From: Tricholoma matsutake | Taxonomy: Eukaryota > Basidiomycota > Agaricomycetes > Agaricales > Tricholomataceae | Assembly (NCBI GenBank): GCA_026075535.2 | Contig: AP026544.2 | Coordinates: 2,728,001 to 2,792,000 of the forward strand | DNA length: 64,000 nucleotides | Direction of reading: 5' to 3' | In this document: positions 1 to 11,290 of the stretch, in pieces | Layout: each line of letters opens with the position of its first letter | Position numbering within the stretch: the first letter of the stretch is position 1 | The notes under the pieces: generated by a model | Told to the model about the DNA's origin: nothing | Seen by the model: the letters and a program-made list of their open reading frames with translations, nothing else | The model's database searches: none | Made by a program: the position numbers and the translations under genes

Positions 1-155
1 AAAAAGGTTTCATTATTATGCCTCAATGGTTTTTCCAGAATTAAACATATTGAACACAAAGCACTTTTTCCAGTTCATTTTCTGCTTCCTGTTCCAGTGC
101 TGATCAAAAAGTCATGTCCATTATGGGTTGCTAGACAGGAACAAAGCTGTAGTTC

Positions 156-407
156 TCAAGGCACTTGAGTTCCACCAGTGAGTGCCCAAGCGAGAAGACA
201 TGCTTGATATGCAGTAGTCTGGTTGTCATTGCTTAATTCATTGAGATAGTCAAGGGGAAGGCATTTCAGTGGAAGCAATTCAGAAATCTCTTCAGGAGGC
301 AGCAGCCAAATCTCATAGAGATGAACTCTGAGAATAGGTATGTCGAAACTAGCCATAGAGTTGAGGATACTTGAATGCAAGGGGGTGTTGGGATGGGAAT
401 TTTTCAT
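156..407 (-). CDS. Possible exon of an unidentified protein
   Basis: An 83-codon open frame on the minus strand with a non-repetitive composition (a stretch reading LYEIWLLPPEEISELLP). The N-terminal residues look like a spliced or non-coding extension, and I do not recognise a family. No neighbouring exon could be joined with confidence, and the window edge lies just downstream. It may be an exon of a gene running out of the window, or chance. Confidence 0.25.
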   Translation of the reverse strand: MKNSHPNTPLHSSILNSMASFDIPILRVHLYEIWLLPPEEISELLPLKCLPLDYLNELSNDNQTTAYQACLLAWALTGGTQVP

Positions 408-512
408 ATGACATTGGTTTTTTTTTCACAGCCCCCAAGACCTCCCTCCTGCCATATAAGGTATGTTTTGATCACATGTAGATGTTTTTCCCCCAATTCA
501 TTGTCGATGATA

Positions 513-553
513 TCAAATAAAATAAAATAGAATAAAATAAAATAAAATAAAAA
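513..553. repeat. AAAATA microsatellite
   Basis: About 40 bases of tandem AAATA/AAAATA units with one interruption (TAGAATA). It is a simple sequence repeat with no coding context. Confidence 0.9.
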
Positions 554-1504
554 TGTCATTGAGTATACCAACTGAACTCAGAGGCTTTCCAGTGACATCC
601 TCTTACAGAATTGAGTCCTCATAGCCTACTGCAAGCTTGCAATCAAGTGAACACTACTTAGTATCCACTGAGCACCACATTTCTCCAAGTTGAAGAAGTC
701 TGAGTCATTCCCATGGACTACAGGCCATTTGGACATCCACAGGTTTTAGTATTTATGAGTATACATGGTCACTGGTGTTGGATTATGCATCATGAGTTGT
801 TAGAAGTGCGAGAACAAACAACAAATAATATAGGAATTGTGTTTGACTTCAGTGAGCTCAGGAGGCAAACAGATGGGTACTATGACAACAATAGACTACC
901 CATGTAATACTAGTAGTATAATTACCAAGGAAGATAAATAAAGTAACTAAAATGGAGTGAGCAACATTGAAATAGAGAGAACAATAAAAAATACCCAAAC
1001 AGGCATTGCCCATGCTCGCACAGCCCCTTAGCTATTCTAACAACTGGTCCAGCATGAGCAGGGTTTTTGTCAAGTTTTGTTACAATAAATAACCTGGTAT
1101 ATTGTGAAGGGTAGTACTACAAAGGCATACTAATGATCGACAGAGCCTACAACAGCAAATCATTGCTTATTGATGCCTATCGATGTCATTTTCACCTTGA
1201 AAAAAAATTGGCCTCCCGGCAGGACCCCCCTCTACATCTGGTTAGGGATTCCCGTCCCGACACCCCCTTGCTTGAATGTGCTCCGAGTCAATTGTGCATA
1301 TACTAGTAACGTAACAGCTTCCCAAAAGGGTTATTTACGAAGTTGAGTGGCTGACACATCTCTTTTTGATCGTAAGAAATGGCAACTAGATTTAAACTCA
1401 GCTGTACACCCTATACATCTGGGTTTTGGGCTGAAAAGGTTAAGGCTTGATAAGGCCTTAAAATATCCAAATTAATAATAATATTTGCAATTCTTATATA
1501 CAGT

Positions 1505-2350
1505 AGGGTACTTAAAGGACGGTAGCGTTGACAAATTTCAACAGCGCACTCAGAATTGAGCTTTCAAAATGTATGGTAGTAGCTGAACAAATAATATACA
1601 TATGTGAAATTTAATGAACAGAGATATCAAGTGTGATTGATCAGTGAAATTTAGAAAAGAGTGACGAAAATCCACCTGGTGTCCCAACACTTATAAAGGA
1701 CGGTAGCGATGGCAGATTCTGCCAGCTATATCAGGATGGCCTCACTGATCAGCTGTTGCCTGGAAGTGATTACTTGAGAATATTTGTAAGAATTGTGAGT
1801 ATAGACCATGAAGTATCAGACTGGCAAACCTCTCAAATTGGTAAAAGCATGGTGCATCAGAAAAAATTGCAAAAGATGGACAGAAAGCCACCTGTGGTCC
1901 CAACCTTTATAAAGGATGGCAGCAGTGGTGGATTCAGACAGCTATATCAGGTGGGTTCTGCTGATCAGCAGCTGCCAGGAAGCAGTTGCTTCAGAAGTTC
2001 TGTAAGACATGCAGGAAAAGGCCTTGAAGCATCAGACCGACAATTCTGTGAAATTTAAAAAAGAGTGATGAAATTCCACCTGTTGTCCCAATGCTTATAA
2101 AGGATGGCAGCAATGGCAGATTCTGCCAGCAATCGCAGGAGGGTTCTGCTGATCAGCAGCTGCCTAAGAGCAGTTACTTGAGAAGATTTATATGAAGTAT
2201 GTGAAAACATCAGATGGACAAACCCGCGGAATTGGTAAAAAGTCTGTAAGAAATGCTTGCATGGATCATATGCATCAGAAAGTCAGGTCTGCAAAATTAA
2301 TGACAGAATGAGCAAAAATTACCCATAGTCCCAACACTTGTAAGAAGGGG
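1505..2350. repeat. Diverged tandem array of about 190-240 bp units
   Basis: The phrase CCCAAC(A)CTTATAAAGGA(C/T)GG recurs near 1683, 1898, 2089 and, degraded, near 2330, with a fragment at 1511. Each unit continues with a conserved GGCAGATTCTGCCAGCTATAT-like block and a GCTGATCAGCAGCTG palindrome. Spacing is roughly 215, 191 and 240 bases. The frame at 1756-2058 runs through the repeats and is probably not a gene. From 550 to 1500 I see no gene or clear repeat. Confidence 0.75.
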
Positions 2351-2685
2351 AAGTCTGGGTGACTTGCACCGCACCAACATCGATATCTCTCAGACACTGT
2401 TCTCCAAATTCCATACATTACAAGGTATGCAGGAGAGGTAAATCTGTGGCTTTAGAAAAAGACTGCATATATATCATCTGGAGCACCAATTCTGTCATCC
2501 ATCAGTCATCAGTTGTCTGGACTCCATATCCTGTAAGATGGGTAAGTAATATGAGCCCACTTCATCCTTGTGAGAGCTGACCTGTGCAGGCATCGATCTG
2601 CTCTCTGATCAGTCACTCTAATTTTGCTCGGTGGTTGCAAGAAAGCCAATTGAATTGCATTGCTAATCTACAGCTAGCTGGTATT

Positions 2686-4185
2686 TTACAATCCCCCCCT
2701 ATTCAACGGTGGCTGCTTCAGGGCCCTTTGCTCCTTCAGTCTGGCTAGCGCACTCTGTTTTGTTACTGTGTGATCACGTACAATGTAGCTTGGAAACACC
2801 TGGCTAATGGGGGAATCAGCTGCTGCCAATGGCTGGTACAGTGAAATCAATTCATCGACACCTACCAGTTCCACCAGTTCAACAGATCATCCACCTTGTC
2901 CTTCCCCTCTGGATCATCTAAGAAGCCCAGGACACTTTCGTAAAATTGTTCAGAATCGGTCACAGTGTCTGACCGACAGAACACCGAAGAGGATGATAAT
3001 GCAAAGTGAAGCTGGTTAGATCATCAGTGATGGGTTACTAGCGTGCTAACTCCCCACAGACCTGCATGGCTACATAGGCCAGGGAGGCAGTAGTGACCTG
3101 GGTCATGCCATGAATACGAGCATTACCTGATCTTGTTGCCTTCACCTCTTTCTCTACCGAACTGGGTGAGGTAAAGATGTGCTTGAATGCCTGAACAAGA
3201 CGGAGTCAGCAGCGGATGAGGAGGAAAAATGCATGCAAACCCAAACAAGAATCCGGCTTCTGAACAGCCCCTCCCAAGGGTTTTTGGGATCATACTCCTG
3301 GTCTGCATACACCAGCATTGGCCACTGATCACCACAGACAGGCATTTCACCACTAGAAAGTTTTTCATGCACACTAAAAAAGGATCAGCGGTGTAAACTG
3401 CATATGCAAAGGAAGGAACACTGACTCCGCATCGTTCCAGTCTAGACCAGCAGGACAGAGGAGGGCGCCGGTGGTGGGATGGTGATAGCCCCTGTTTGTC
3501 TTGACATTCCGGGAGAGGGGTGGGTGGACAGGTATGCTGGGAGGGCTTATCCACTCCAGAACAACTCCTTTCAAGCTCTTAGTATTGTCCGATCTTGCAC
3601 TGGATATGCCCTTTTGAATCTTTAATGGATGAGAAAAGGTATGTAGATTCACGGAGCAATCAACGTACTAATTCTGCAACTGCCATGCACTCTTCATTAG
3701 AAGCTTCCATAAGGCGCTCCAGAAGATGGGGCACCATGCGCAAGAGTTGTTGGAACGCTCTATGCTCTTTTCTGGCCCTGCAACATGGAAGAGTATTAGT
3801 CGAGAAGTGGATTAATCAAGTATGATACTTGCTCGGGAGTGAGCGACTCTTCTACGACTTCCCCCTCCTCACCCATGTGAAGTATGCTGTTGGTCAGCAA
3901 TGCTTGGATGCTGCACATTGCATGCACTGCTCGGCCGAAATGTCGCCCATAATGAACTAAGGGATCACTGGCACGGCTGAGTGGTAGCATTAGAGCATGG
4001 CATGGTGGAAATACAATGGACACACGGCTTTTTCCTGTTCCCAAGCTTGAGGGCATTGATGCTTGTAGCATTGTCTGGAGGAGAGTTCTCATCCGGCATT
4101 GGGGATACAATGGGGGCCAAGGAGGATGGGGCCCATTGCTTGCTGCGCCAACTTTTAATGACCTCACTGACTCAGAGTCCGTCAA
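2686..4185 (-). CDS. DUF6698-type fungal protein, multi-exon
   Basis: Spliced by eye, the minus strand gives a continuous protein matching a large Agaricomycete family that I remember as DUF6698; its function is unknown. Landmarks in order: DPLVHYGRHFGRAVHAMC (about 3970-3915), QARKEHRAFQQLLRMVP, ARSDNTKSLKG, PPLSRNVKTNRG, GALLCPAGLDWNDAE, GDQWPMLVYAD, FTSPSSVEKE, GNARIHGMTQVTTASLAYVA, DTVTDSEQFYESVL and, in the last exon (2803-2686), QVFPSYIVRDHTVTKQSALA. Introns are short with GT..AG ends; the last is 2804-2865. No in-frame stop was found in these exons. The expected Arg before the QVFPSY block is Cys (TGC, one CpG transition from CGC). The start is unsure: 4185 is the first usable frame, and an upstream exon may exist. 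The family is often found among transposon-rich DNA. Confidence 0.72.
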
Positions 4186-4236
4186 TCTGAGTCACAGTGC
4201 GCCCCTCGCTGACTCAGAGTCAGTCAATCTGAGTCA
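4167..4236. repeat. Two-copy 42-bp direct repeat with internal palindromes
   Basis: CTGACTCAGAGTC..GTCAATCTGAGTCA occurs at 4167 and again at 4209 with one changed base. Each half contains GACTCAGAGTC-like inverted symmetry, giving several bZIP-like TGACTCA cores. It lies at the 5' end of the DUF6698-type gene, in the space before the divergent gene, so it could be regulatory, but this is only position and motif. Confidence 0.5.
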
Positions 4237-4628
4237 TGGTGGGGTGACTCATTCAAAGCCTAGTGGCCCATAAATGCCTGGCCAATTCAACCAACAAAGC
4301 CCAACTCAACACTTAGCATTGAATTGAGCCCCTCACCTTCATCAAGCGGTTCCTTTCTCCATGCCCAGGCATCCATAGCCGCTGACAGTGACCACTGCCC
4401 CAATGTACTGGCAGATATTGCTCAACAAGGTATACAACTCGACAAATGTTGTCTGGTCCCTTGAGCCAGCTACACTGAAACTGACCAAATGGCACTGGTG
4501 CATAGCTTGGAACCTTGCCGCTGCATCTCTGATGGTCATATAAAGGCCCATCCATGCAAGGAAGTGCATAGCGCTGGGCGCACTGCATGAACATCGTGAG
4601 CATTACCAATTCCTTGGGCCCAGCTGCT

Positions 4629-5293
4629 TGTGTCCGTTGCTTCAACAGGTTAGCGAAGACCCGGTCTTCACTGAAGCGGCCATATACATACCAGTCTTTG
4701 GATGCTACACCGGGGAGTATGTTGCCGAATGTGCAAACGGCCGATGCGGATACATCGGTCAGTCTCCATCTATACTGAAGAATGCAGTAAGCGTTTACAG
4801 TGGCCCAGTGCCATTACAGAGGCTATATCAGGTGGTTGGCATTCCAGTGTGGACGCTTCCACCTCGAGGTAAGTTGGGAGGTTTCTCCAGAGCTCCAAGT
4901 ACTTACCACATATTATGAAGAAAGGGATGCATTGCGCCCTCCTCCCACTCTACATTGCTGGGAATTAGAGTGCATCCAAAGGCCATTGAAGCGGACCTAT
5001 GCGGAAGCAGGTAAGTGAAGAGCAATCCCCAAACATTCAAGCTAACCCTGGCCATAGATTTAACCACCGAAGTGCCCCATTCCATTGAGTACGTGGATCT
5101 TGGTTATGAAACCGACTGGCGCAAATTCTTGAAGCTTGATTCCATGGACAGGCCTGGGCTAATGGAGGTGGAATTCTTCAGCCTGTTTGCCAAGTGCGAG
5201 GTGTGCTTGCTCATCATGATGCACCAAGCATTCCGTAGCCACTACTGCAGCCTGCAAAGGGAGGATGATTTGGAGCTAACTGACCACGAGTAA
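4629..5293 (+). CDS. Hypothetical Cys-rich protein, at least three exons
   Basis: Three exons join in frame: the first ends at 4757 (intron 4758-4800, GT..AG), the second is 4801-5010, the third 5058-5293 (intron 5011-5057). The protein reads through VFGCYTGEYVAECANGRCGY, then CHYRGYIRWLAFQCGRFHLE, and ends with a cluster FAKCEVCLLIMMHQAFRSHYC, so it has two paired Cys/His groups that could bind metal. I recall similar Agaricomycete hypothetical proteins but no function. The true start lies upstream of 4629 and was not placed. It is divergent from the DUF6698-type gene. Confidence 0.55.
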
Positions 5294-5940
5294 GGAAGGC
5301 GGCATTGATAAACCAACCATCATTTAGACTTTTCATTTCAATCATTTTGTATATACCCTTCTAGATTTCAAATCAACCGTGTTGCATAGCCATACCCTCA
5401 TAAAACACTTACCCCATCAGTTACATGGGGATGATCCTGAAAATAGGCAGCTCAGGAGCCCGTCTATGCAGGGAAGCAGAAAATTATGAACACGCACCCC
5501 ACAAAGTCTTAAAACTTTATTCCTCAAGGCATACAAGTAGAATAAGGGTAAAATAATGGTTAAGAGAACAAGAAGCGCACCTTACTTCCTAGCATACATC
5601 ACAATGACCATGCTTCAAAGGCTAGATGTAATTAAATTTATCAATACTCATTTTCAACGATCATTAATGCCATATCTGGACTTTGACTGCTATGTATATG
5701 AGATGGAGAAAGCAACTGATGAAATATGTGGAATCAGTGGGGACCAACTTGAAGTTGGGAACTTGGGGATGAGCAGGCATGATGCATTTGAATGGCATAT
5801 AAATTAAGGGTAGCTGCATAGGCACTGTTGCATCACAGTCAAAGCAAAAAAAGACAGCATGCAAACGGAGGCGCAAATGGGCTGCCAAGTAGAGGAATGG
5901 CTGCCCAGCTGTTTGCTTGAGCGTGCCTGGGCCGGGACAT
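5294..5940. other. No recognisable gene
   Basis: AT-rich, CpG-poor sequence. An 83-codon frame at 5556-5807 on the plus strand has a biased but unfamiliar sequence, and I could not extend it by splicing. Nothing else was supported. Confidence 0.4.
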
Positions 5941-5949
5941 TTTAGCTGC

Positions 5950-6900
5950 CTGCATCAGATATAAGAAATATGGATGCCTTTCAGATGGCTGAGGGATTAA
6001 CTAAGCTAGAAAGTGAGCTTTCGATCTTTGATTACCTGCTGCCATACAGCTACATGTCGTGTATGCCAATTTCCCAGGCTTGAGTAAAGGGCGGGCGTTG
6101 CATACCTGACAGGGCAGAGTAAGAAGGGAGGCTCTCACCTTGGGAAGCCCGTCTGAGTCATCGCCACTACCCATGCCAACACTGATGCATACCCTGAACA
6201 CCGAACACCGCATCAGATATGGGAAGCATTAACAGCTTTGTCAAGGTGAATGGGCTTCGGGATGAACCAAAGTAAAGAAAAAATGCGTCAGTTCTCGATC
6301 GTTGATTGCCTGCCGCCGTACAGCTACACGTCGCTTGCGCCAATTTCCCGGGCTCGAGTAAAGGGTGGGCATTGCATATTTGACAGGGCAGGGTAAGAAA
6401 GGGGGCTCTCACCTTGAGGTGCCATCAGACGCGTTGAGAAGTTTATCATCACTGCTACATCCAGCCAACACCGGCACATATGTGGAGGCGCGTCCACCAA
6501 GCAGCTTGACTGGGCACCCCTGGAACAAAGTACCTCAGCCAACTGCGTCGGATATAGGAAACATTAACACCTTTGTGGAGGTGAATGGGCTTCAGGATTA
6601 ACTAAAGTAGAAAACACATCAGCTCTCGATCTTTTATCAGCTGCCACCCTGTTGCTATGCACTGCTTGCACCGATTTCCTGGGTATGAACAATGGACAGG
6701 CATTGTGTAACTGATATAATAGGTAAAGGGGATCTCACCTCAAGGGGACATCTGACACTTGGATGTACTGAAATTCCTGTCAAGGACTCTAGGGCAAGCT
6801 GCTGACAGGTTCAAGGGGCCAGAGGTAACCCAAATGTAGGGTTGCATGATAAAAAGTCAGACACAACTGGGCAGGTGACAAAAAGTCAGACCTGCAGGGC
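5950..6900. repeat. Three diverged copies of a 260-335 bp unit
   Basis: GATATAAGAAATATGG (about 5957), GATATGGGAAGCATTAAC (6215) and GATATAGGAAACATTAAC (6550) each begin a unit that continues through GAATGGGCTTC, AACTAAAGTAGAAA, TCTCGATC, a GCC-TACAGCTAC block, AATTTCCCGGGCT and GGGCTCTCACCTTGAGG. A fourth partial copy starts at 8752. The unit boundary matches the 5' end of the TET/JBP-like gene body, so these may be leftovers of duplicated 5' ends of that gene. They are too broken to call coding. Confidence 0.65.
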
Positions 6901-8960
6901 CAGGAAGTAAGAGCAACACACGCAGAAGTGAGGAAGGACGAGAGGGAGTTGAACTTGAACAAGAAGTCGAGCACTGCCACTTCAACTTGAACTTCCCGTG
7001 ACTTGTTTATAATTATGTAAGGGTGTAAACATGTCCTAAGATCAGACAAGCCTTCAAAGCTTCAAGTTCAGGCTTGGAGGTTCTATCAGGCCACTGGGGT
7101 CTCCACATTCACATTGTACTAGGAGCTAGGAAGCTAAAGACAATATATTACTAAGCAGATGAATGGGTCCAATTGTAATTTTACATACAATGCAGCTACT
7201 AAGTTAGCTCTGTTGCGCCATTGCATGCAGCTCATCCATCGTAGAAAACAAAGAAAGACCAAAATCCTTACGTGCTGCCCTACGAACCTCTTCTGCTGCA
7301 TGCTCGGCTGCCAAAGATCCATTAGCATAGCTCTCCTCCTTCTGAAACCCATGCTCAACCCATCGGAATAGACCACCAGCCGCATACTGCGTGAAGGAGT
7401 ACCAAATCTTGTGGGGTTGGATGGGGAGGTTTGAGTGGCTGATGACAGCTGAGGGAATGATGATGGATGTGCCTGGAGGAAACTCGATAACAATGCCACA
7501 CTCCCATAGGATGAGGTGGCCGCCACGCGTTGAATCAAACTTTCCAACATTGGTTATAATGCAGACTCCGAAGGCGAGGTTCCCCCAATCCGTATGCCGA
7601 TAGCACCAAGTTGCTGGGCCAAAGTTGAAAGAAATTGCCACCCAGATGCTATCCAGAAATAGGCGCTTGAGGCCTTCGTCCTGCTTGTACAGGGCCCCAA
7701 GCGTTTCATGGTAATATTTATAAAGCTTGGGGAACCAAGTTGCAAATCCACCATTCGCAAATTTGGAGATGCGGACAAAGGACGGGTGGCTGAGGAGTTT
7801 TTGTAAAACTCTGCGATTTGCTCAGTTGTGCGCGAGGTTTCCCAGGATCAGTTGTCCACCACCAAATGATACACCCACTGCCAGGGCTGGGAAAGGCCCA
7901 CGGTGATGATTCAAGTCCTTAGAATCAAAGGAGCATTGCTCGCTGGCCTCCTCCATCTCCCTCTCCACATCTGCCATTCCCTTCGACCATTTTTGCTCCT
8001 CTGGCTGGTTACTGTCATCTGGCTGCCCAATGCCTACACAGAAAATCCGGCCAGCGTGATCCTCGATGGGGATTGATTTTCTGTCAAATTCAAGTTCCAG
8101 CTATAGGAATTGACACAAAATTAACTTAGCTTACCTGCCATCCCACTTTTGCAGCTTAAATTTGAAGCACGAGTTCTCTCCAACCAGATTGTCCAACTCG
8201 TATGCGGTCTTATCCTTCAACTCCTCAGTGTTGCGTAGACCTACGTACCCAGGGGCCGAGATTGAAATATCCGTGAGATCGAGCTTGGCATCAATGGCCT
8301 TCGAGTTTGGGTTATGCAATTTCTGGCGGGTGGCAGGCCGAACTTCGTAAGCATGCACTCCAGCCTCATGCTCCTTCTGCTGCTCAGCTCTGTCGCACTT
8401 CCACTTTGCGTGGCTCCATTGCTTGTTGCTGCCATACTTCTTACCTGCATTTTCCAGCCGACCAGCCGAGGTTGAAGCAGTTTCCCCTGGCACCAACTGG
8501 GGATCCGGGGGAAGATTGTGGTCATCCAAAGAAGTCAGTTTTTGAGTAGGTGAGGGAGGCGGAGTAGGCTCCGGCGTGGTGAGGGGAGAATCGCTAAAAA
8601 GGCCGTGTCCTATTTCCCCGCTGTCTAAATAGCCAAACACCTCCCTTTCGATACTCAATGCTATTGCTGACTCGAAATCAAATGATGGGTCATGGGCACT
8701 GATGGGGGTGGGCCAAGGTTTGTCCTGTGCCAAAGTATTTCAGCCAACTTTCTCTGATGTAAGAAATATTCATTCATACTTTTTTTTTCATATGAATGGA
8801 TTTTGGGGTCAACTGCCAGTGAAGTAGAAACATCGGAAAGGGGATCTCACCTCGAGGGGCCATCTGACACTTGGATGGGCTGAGATAGGTTTAACTTGTT
8901 GTGTCAGCCAGGTGATCCATTGAATGAGTGACGAAAAGTCAGACCTGCAGGCGACCAGAA
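6528..8960. repeat. Direct-repeat flanks around the TET/JBP-like gene
   Basis: Sequence at 6535-6770 (CTCAGCCAACTG..GATATAGGAAACATT..GGGGATCTCACCTCAAGGGGACATCTGACACTTGGATG in pieces) is repeated at 8740-8880 in the same orientation. Both copies are followed within 130 bases by GTGAC(A/G)AAAAGTCAGACCTGCAGG. The dioxygenase gene sits between them. This looks like a segmental duplication or element ends, not an LTR pair. Confidence 0.5.
7204..8724 (-). pseudogene. TET/JBP-like 2OG-Fe(II) dioxygenase, one premature stop
   Basis: Two exons: 8724-8135 and 8080-7204, with a 54-bp intron whose splice restores codon AGA. The first exon is a low-complexity, basic N-terminal region. The second holds a double-stranded beta-helix like fungal TET/JBP proteins: LNHHRGPFPALAVGVSFGGG, then RHTDWGNLAFG with the iron-binding H (7594-7596) and D (7588-7590), GGHLILWE, EFPPGTSIIIPSA, the distal H in ISHSN (7435-7437) and YSFTQYAAGGLFRWVEHGFQ. 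Fungal relatives oxidise 5-methylcytosine. An in-frame TGA at 7822-7824 breaks it before the catalytic core. The position where relatives carry the 2OG-binding Arg is Trp (TGG, 7402-7404). It is therefore probably a recently dead copy. The first coding exon with an ATG was not found; the block starts at a plausible CAG acceptor. Confidence 0.75.
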
Positions 8961-9121
8961 ACATAGGAGAGAACAGATGAGTTGTACAGATGATGTAAAT
9001 ATAGCGTTGAGGCTTCAAGTCACCAAAGGCGACCCAAACGGCAAGCGGGAGGACTCAGAAGAAATCCACAGGCAACGTAAAGCTGAGGTTCTTGGAATCC
9101 AAGTCCAAATGTACAAGTAGG

Positions 9122-9537
9122 ATTGAGTGACGAAAAGTCAGACTCAAGGCAGGTGACAAAAAGTCAGACCTGCAGGTGACAAAAAACGAGTAGGAGAAAA
9201 TGGAGCGCAGAAAGAAGTGGCAAACTTCAAGTTGGAAGTACGAGGTAAGAAAGCAAACTTCAAGCTTTCAATTCGAACTTGAAATGTCTGACTCAGCTGT
9301 CTCAAGTTCTCACACTAATGTAGGGTTAAGGTTAACCATGGGCAAATCTTACACAGCCACCAAAATTCAAGTTCCGAGTCAAAGTGGCGGCAGCCCTGGG
9401 CCTTCAAGTTGCCAAAGTTCTTGGAGCTTAAAGTCCAAGTCTCATTCTCATCGTATCTTACCATATTCCTGGCAGCAGTTGCTGGTCTGACTTTTCATCA
9501 CCTGCACTGGTGTTGAGTCTGACTTCTTGTCACTCAA
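9122..9537. mobile_element. MITE-like inverted repeat inside the arm
   Basis: Both ends carry TTGAGTGAC(G/A)A(A/G)AAGTCAGACTCAA followed by a second AAGTCAGACC motif, in opposite orientation (9122-9180 and 9484-9537), giving imperfect terminal inverted repeats of about 50 bases around a 300-base centre. The centre has repeated TTCAAGTT/AACTTGAA tracts and no gene. A mirror copy is in the right arm (about 19195-19610). Related AAGTCAGAC motifs at 6853, 6884 and 8935 suggest a family. Confidence 0.6.
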
Positions 9538-9612
9538 GTGCCACTGCTTGAAACCTCTAGTATCTGACATTCATGTATAACTTGAAAGTTCAAGGTTGCA
9601 GTGCTAGGACAA

Positions 9613-10420
9613 AATGGCCGACCAGGAGAAATTTTGTACCACAAGCACCTTTTTCAAAGACATTCCTTGGAAAACAGATGTTGTCTCTGCCCCCAGTGGT
9701 CTTGATAAACTAGAAACAGCAGTATCTCATGTGTGTGTGAGTTGACTCACTTTTCAATTATTTTCTGTTAATGCTTATTCTGCTAAGGCGTACTTGGGTG
9801 TGATTCGTGAGCAGGAGAACTTGTGCGAATCTGGGTCAACATACTTGACAGGAATGGAGAAATTGGTGGTCCTGTGAAGATTTTGTCTAACCGGTGACTT
9901 TCCTGAGAAAAAGGCCAACATACTTGTGAAGGAACTTCTGAAGTATAGCCTCCTGGATGTAGTCGCATTCGTTTTTGATATGGCATCAGAGAGCAATTCC
10001 AAAGAAAGGGGGGAAGTGCCATTCATTGATAAGATTGTGCGTCTCTTTTTCTCTGTAACACTACTTGCCTGTTTAAAAATCTACCTCTCAGGGCCATGCA
10101 ACTATGGGTGACTGGCCCAAAGTCGTCAAAACTGCGATCAGAAGCATGGAATCTGATAGCACATATATGTTTCTTAATGCAACGACTGTTGATGATTGGC
10201 TCTCTGCCTGTTATCATGCAGTTTGTCATGCCACGGGGAATGTTCACAGGGTGAAGATTATCCAAAACTTTGCGGCTGCTGCATTTAATCTGTCCTATCT
10301 TCTCCGAGTACATGTGCCACGCTCTCCATATTTTTTTCCCCCAACACTTTAGTCATCAGGGTAATTTGTACTTGCCCAATGACAAGAACGATCTCAAGAA
10401 GGCACTTGGAAAGTAAGGGC
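9613..10420 (+). CDS. Unidentified spliced gene in the left arm
   Basis: An ATG at 9613 opens MADQEKFCTTSTFFKDIPWK. It continues, after at least one intron, through an exon with YLGVIREQENLCESG and GDFPEKKANILVKELLKYSLLDVVAFVFDMASE, then an exon after a TCTCAG acceptor at about 10090 (MQLWVTGPKSSKLRSEAWNL). A TGA near 9876 either marks an intron or is a nonsense change. I do not recognise the family. The identical gene faces it from the other arm. Confidence 0.4.
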
Positions 10421-10544
10421 ATAATTTCATGACAGACCTTTTCTAATGTTCACAATGTGTCAGATATGGTGTTTCAGTAGACCACGAGAATTTTGACATA
10501 GTGCCAGAAATGTTACAAAACCCTTTATTTATCGCTCTTGCCCT

Positions 10545-11290
10545 TAACTTCAAGTTGGAAGTACGAGGTCAGAAAGTGAACTTCGACATCCTACACTGGT
10601 GGACCTTGGATAATCCCTGTAGTGGCAGTGCTCCAGAATGCCGGACCCTGGGTGCCTGCCAGTGAAGTATACCCCCAACCACTGTTCTATGCCACTCAGG
10701 CTTTCGGAGTCTTCCTTCCATGCAAGTTGAACTTGTAGTTGAAACAATGTGTTGGAGCTGCAGTACAACATAGGACGAGCAAGTACAAGTGCATACAAAA
10801 TGAGTTGGATCTGGAAGAAAAAAAAACAATCCATAAACTTGAAATGAAGACCCAACCAGGGATGCGATGACAACTACTTCTGAACCTGAACAGGTTCCTG
10901 CTTGAACTATCAGGGGAACCATAAGCAGAAAGCATGAAATAAATAATGCGCGTGGTTATACATGAACGGTGGGAAGATGAGGCTGGAATGAAAAAAAAAA
11001 GTGCAGCTTTTTACTGTGACTGAAAGATGGGAGACACAGTACTTGCACAGGAAAAACAAAACTCTGAAAAGCTCGTTCAACAAGATAATAAGCATTGTAT
11101 ACAACCCAAAGGCCTCCATGCAGGTTTCAACCATTCATTCAACTCGGTGGTCAGACAGAAGTTGGCTAAAATTGGCTATAGCAGATGGTTGGGATCGAAA
11201 AAGATAAAAATGCTTACCTATGGAGGAATTCGACGTCCTCCTCCTTGTCAGGGTCTGGTATTGATACACCACTACTGGCAGTTTCAATGC
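10545..11290. other. Palindrome core, left spacer without a gene
   Basis: It begins with CTTCAAGTTGGAAGTACGAGG, also found within the arm at 9227. Several short frames are shadows in AT-rich DNA; none shows family features. Confidence 0.4.

Larger units (their letters stand above)
8984..10544 (+). repeat. Left arm of a 10.8-kb palindrome
   Basis: This arm is the inverted copy of 18187-19748. Positions pair with a constant coordinate sum of 28732 from 8984 to about 10330, so there are no gaps there; a T-run length difference (10331-10337) follows. By eye I found seven substitutions: 8988, 9075, 9187, 9424, 10183, 10197 and 10485. Five of them are C/T or G/A at CpG. The arms are thus about 99.5% identical. 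Outer ends read TACA(A/G)ATGATGTAAATATAG; no convincing target-site duplication was seen. Confidence 0.9.
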
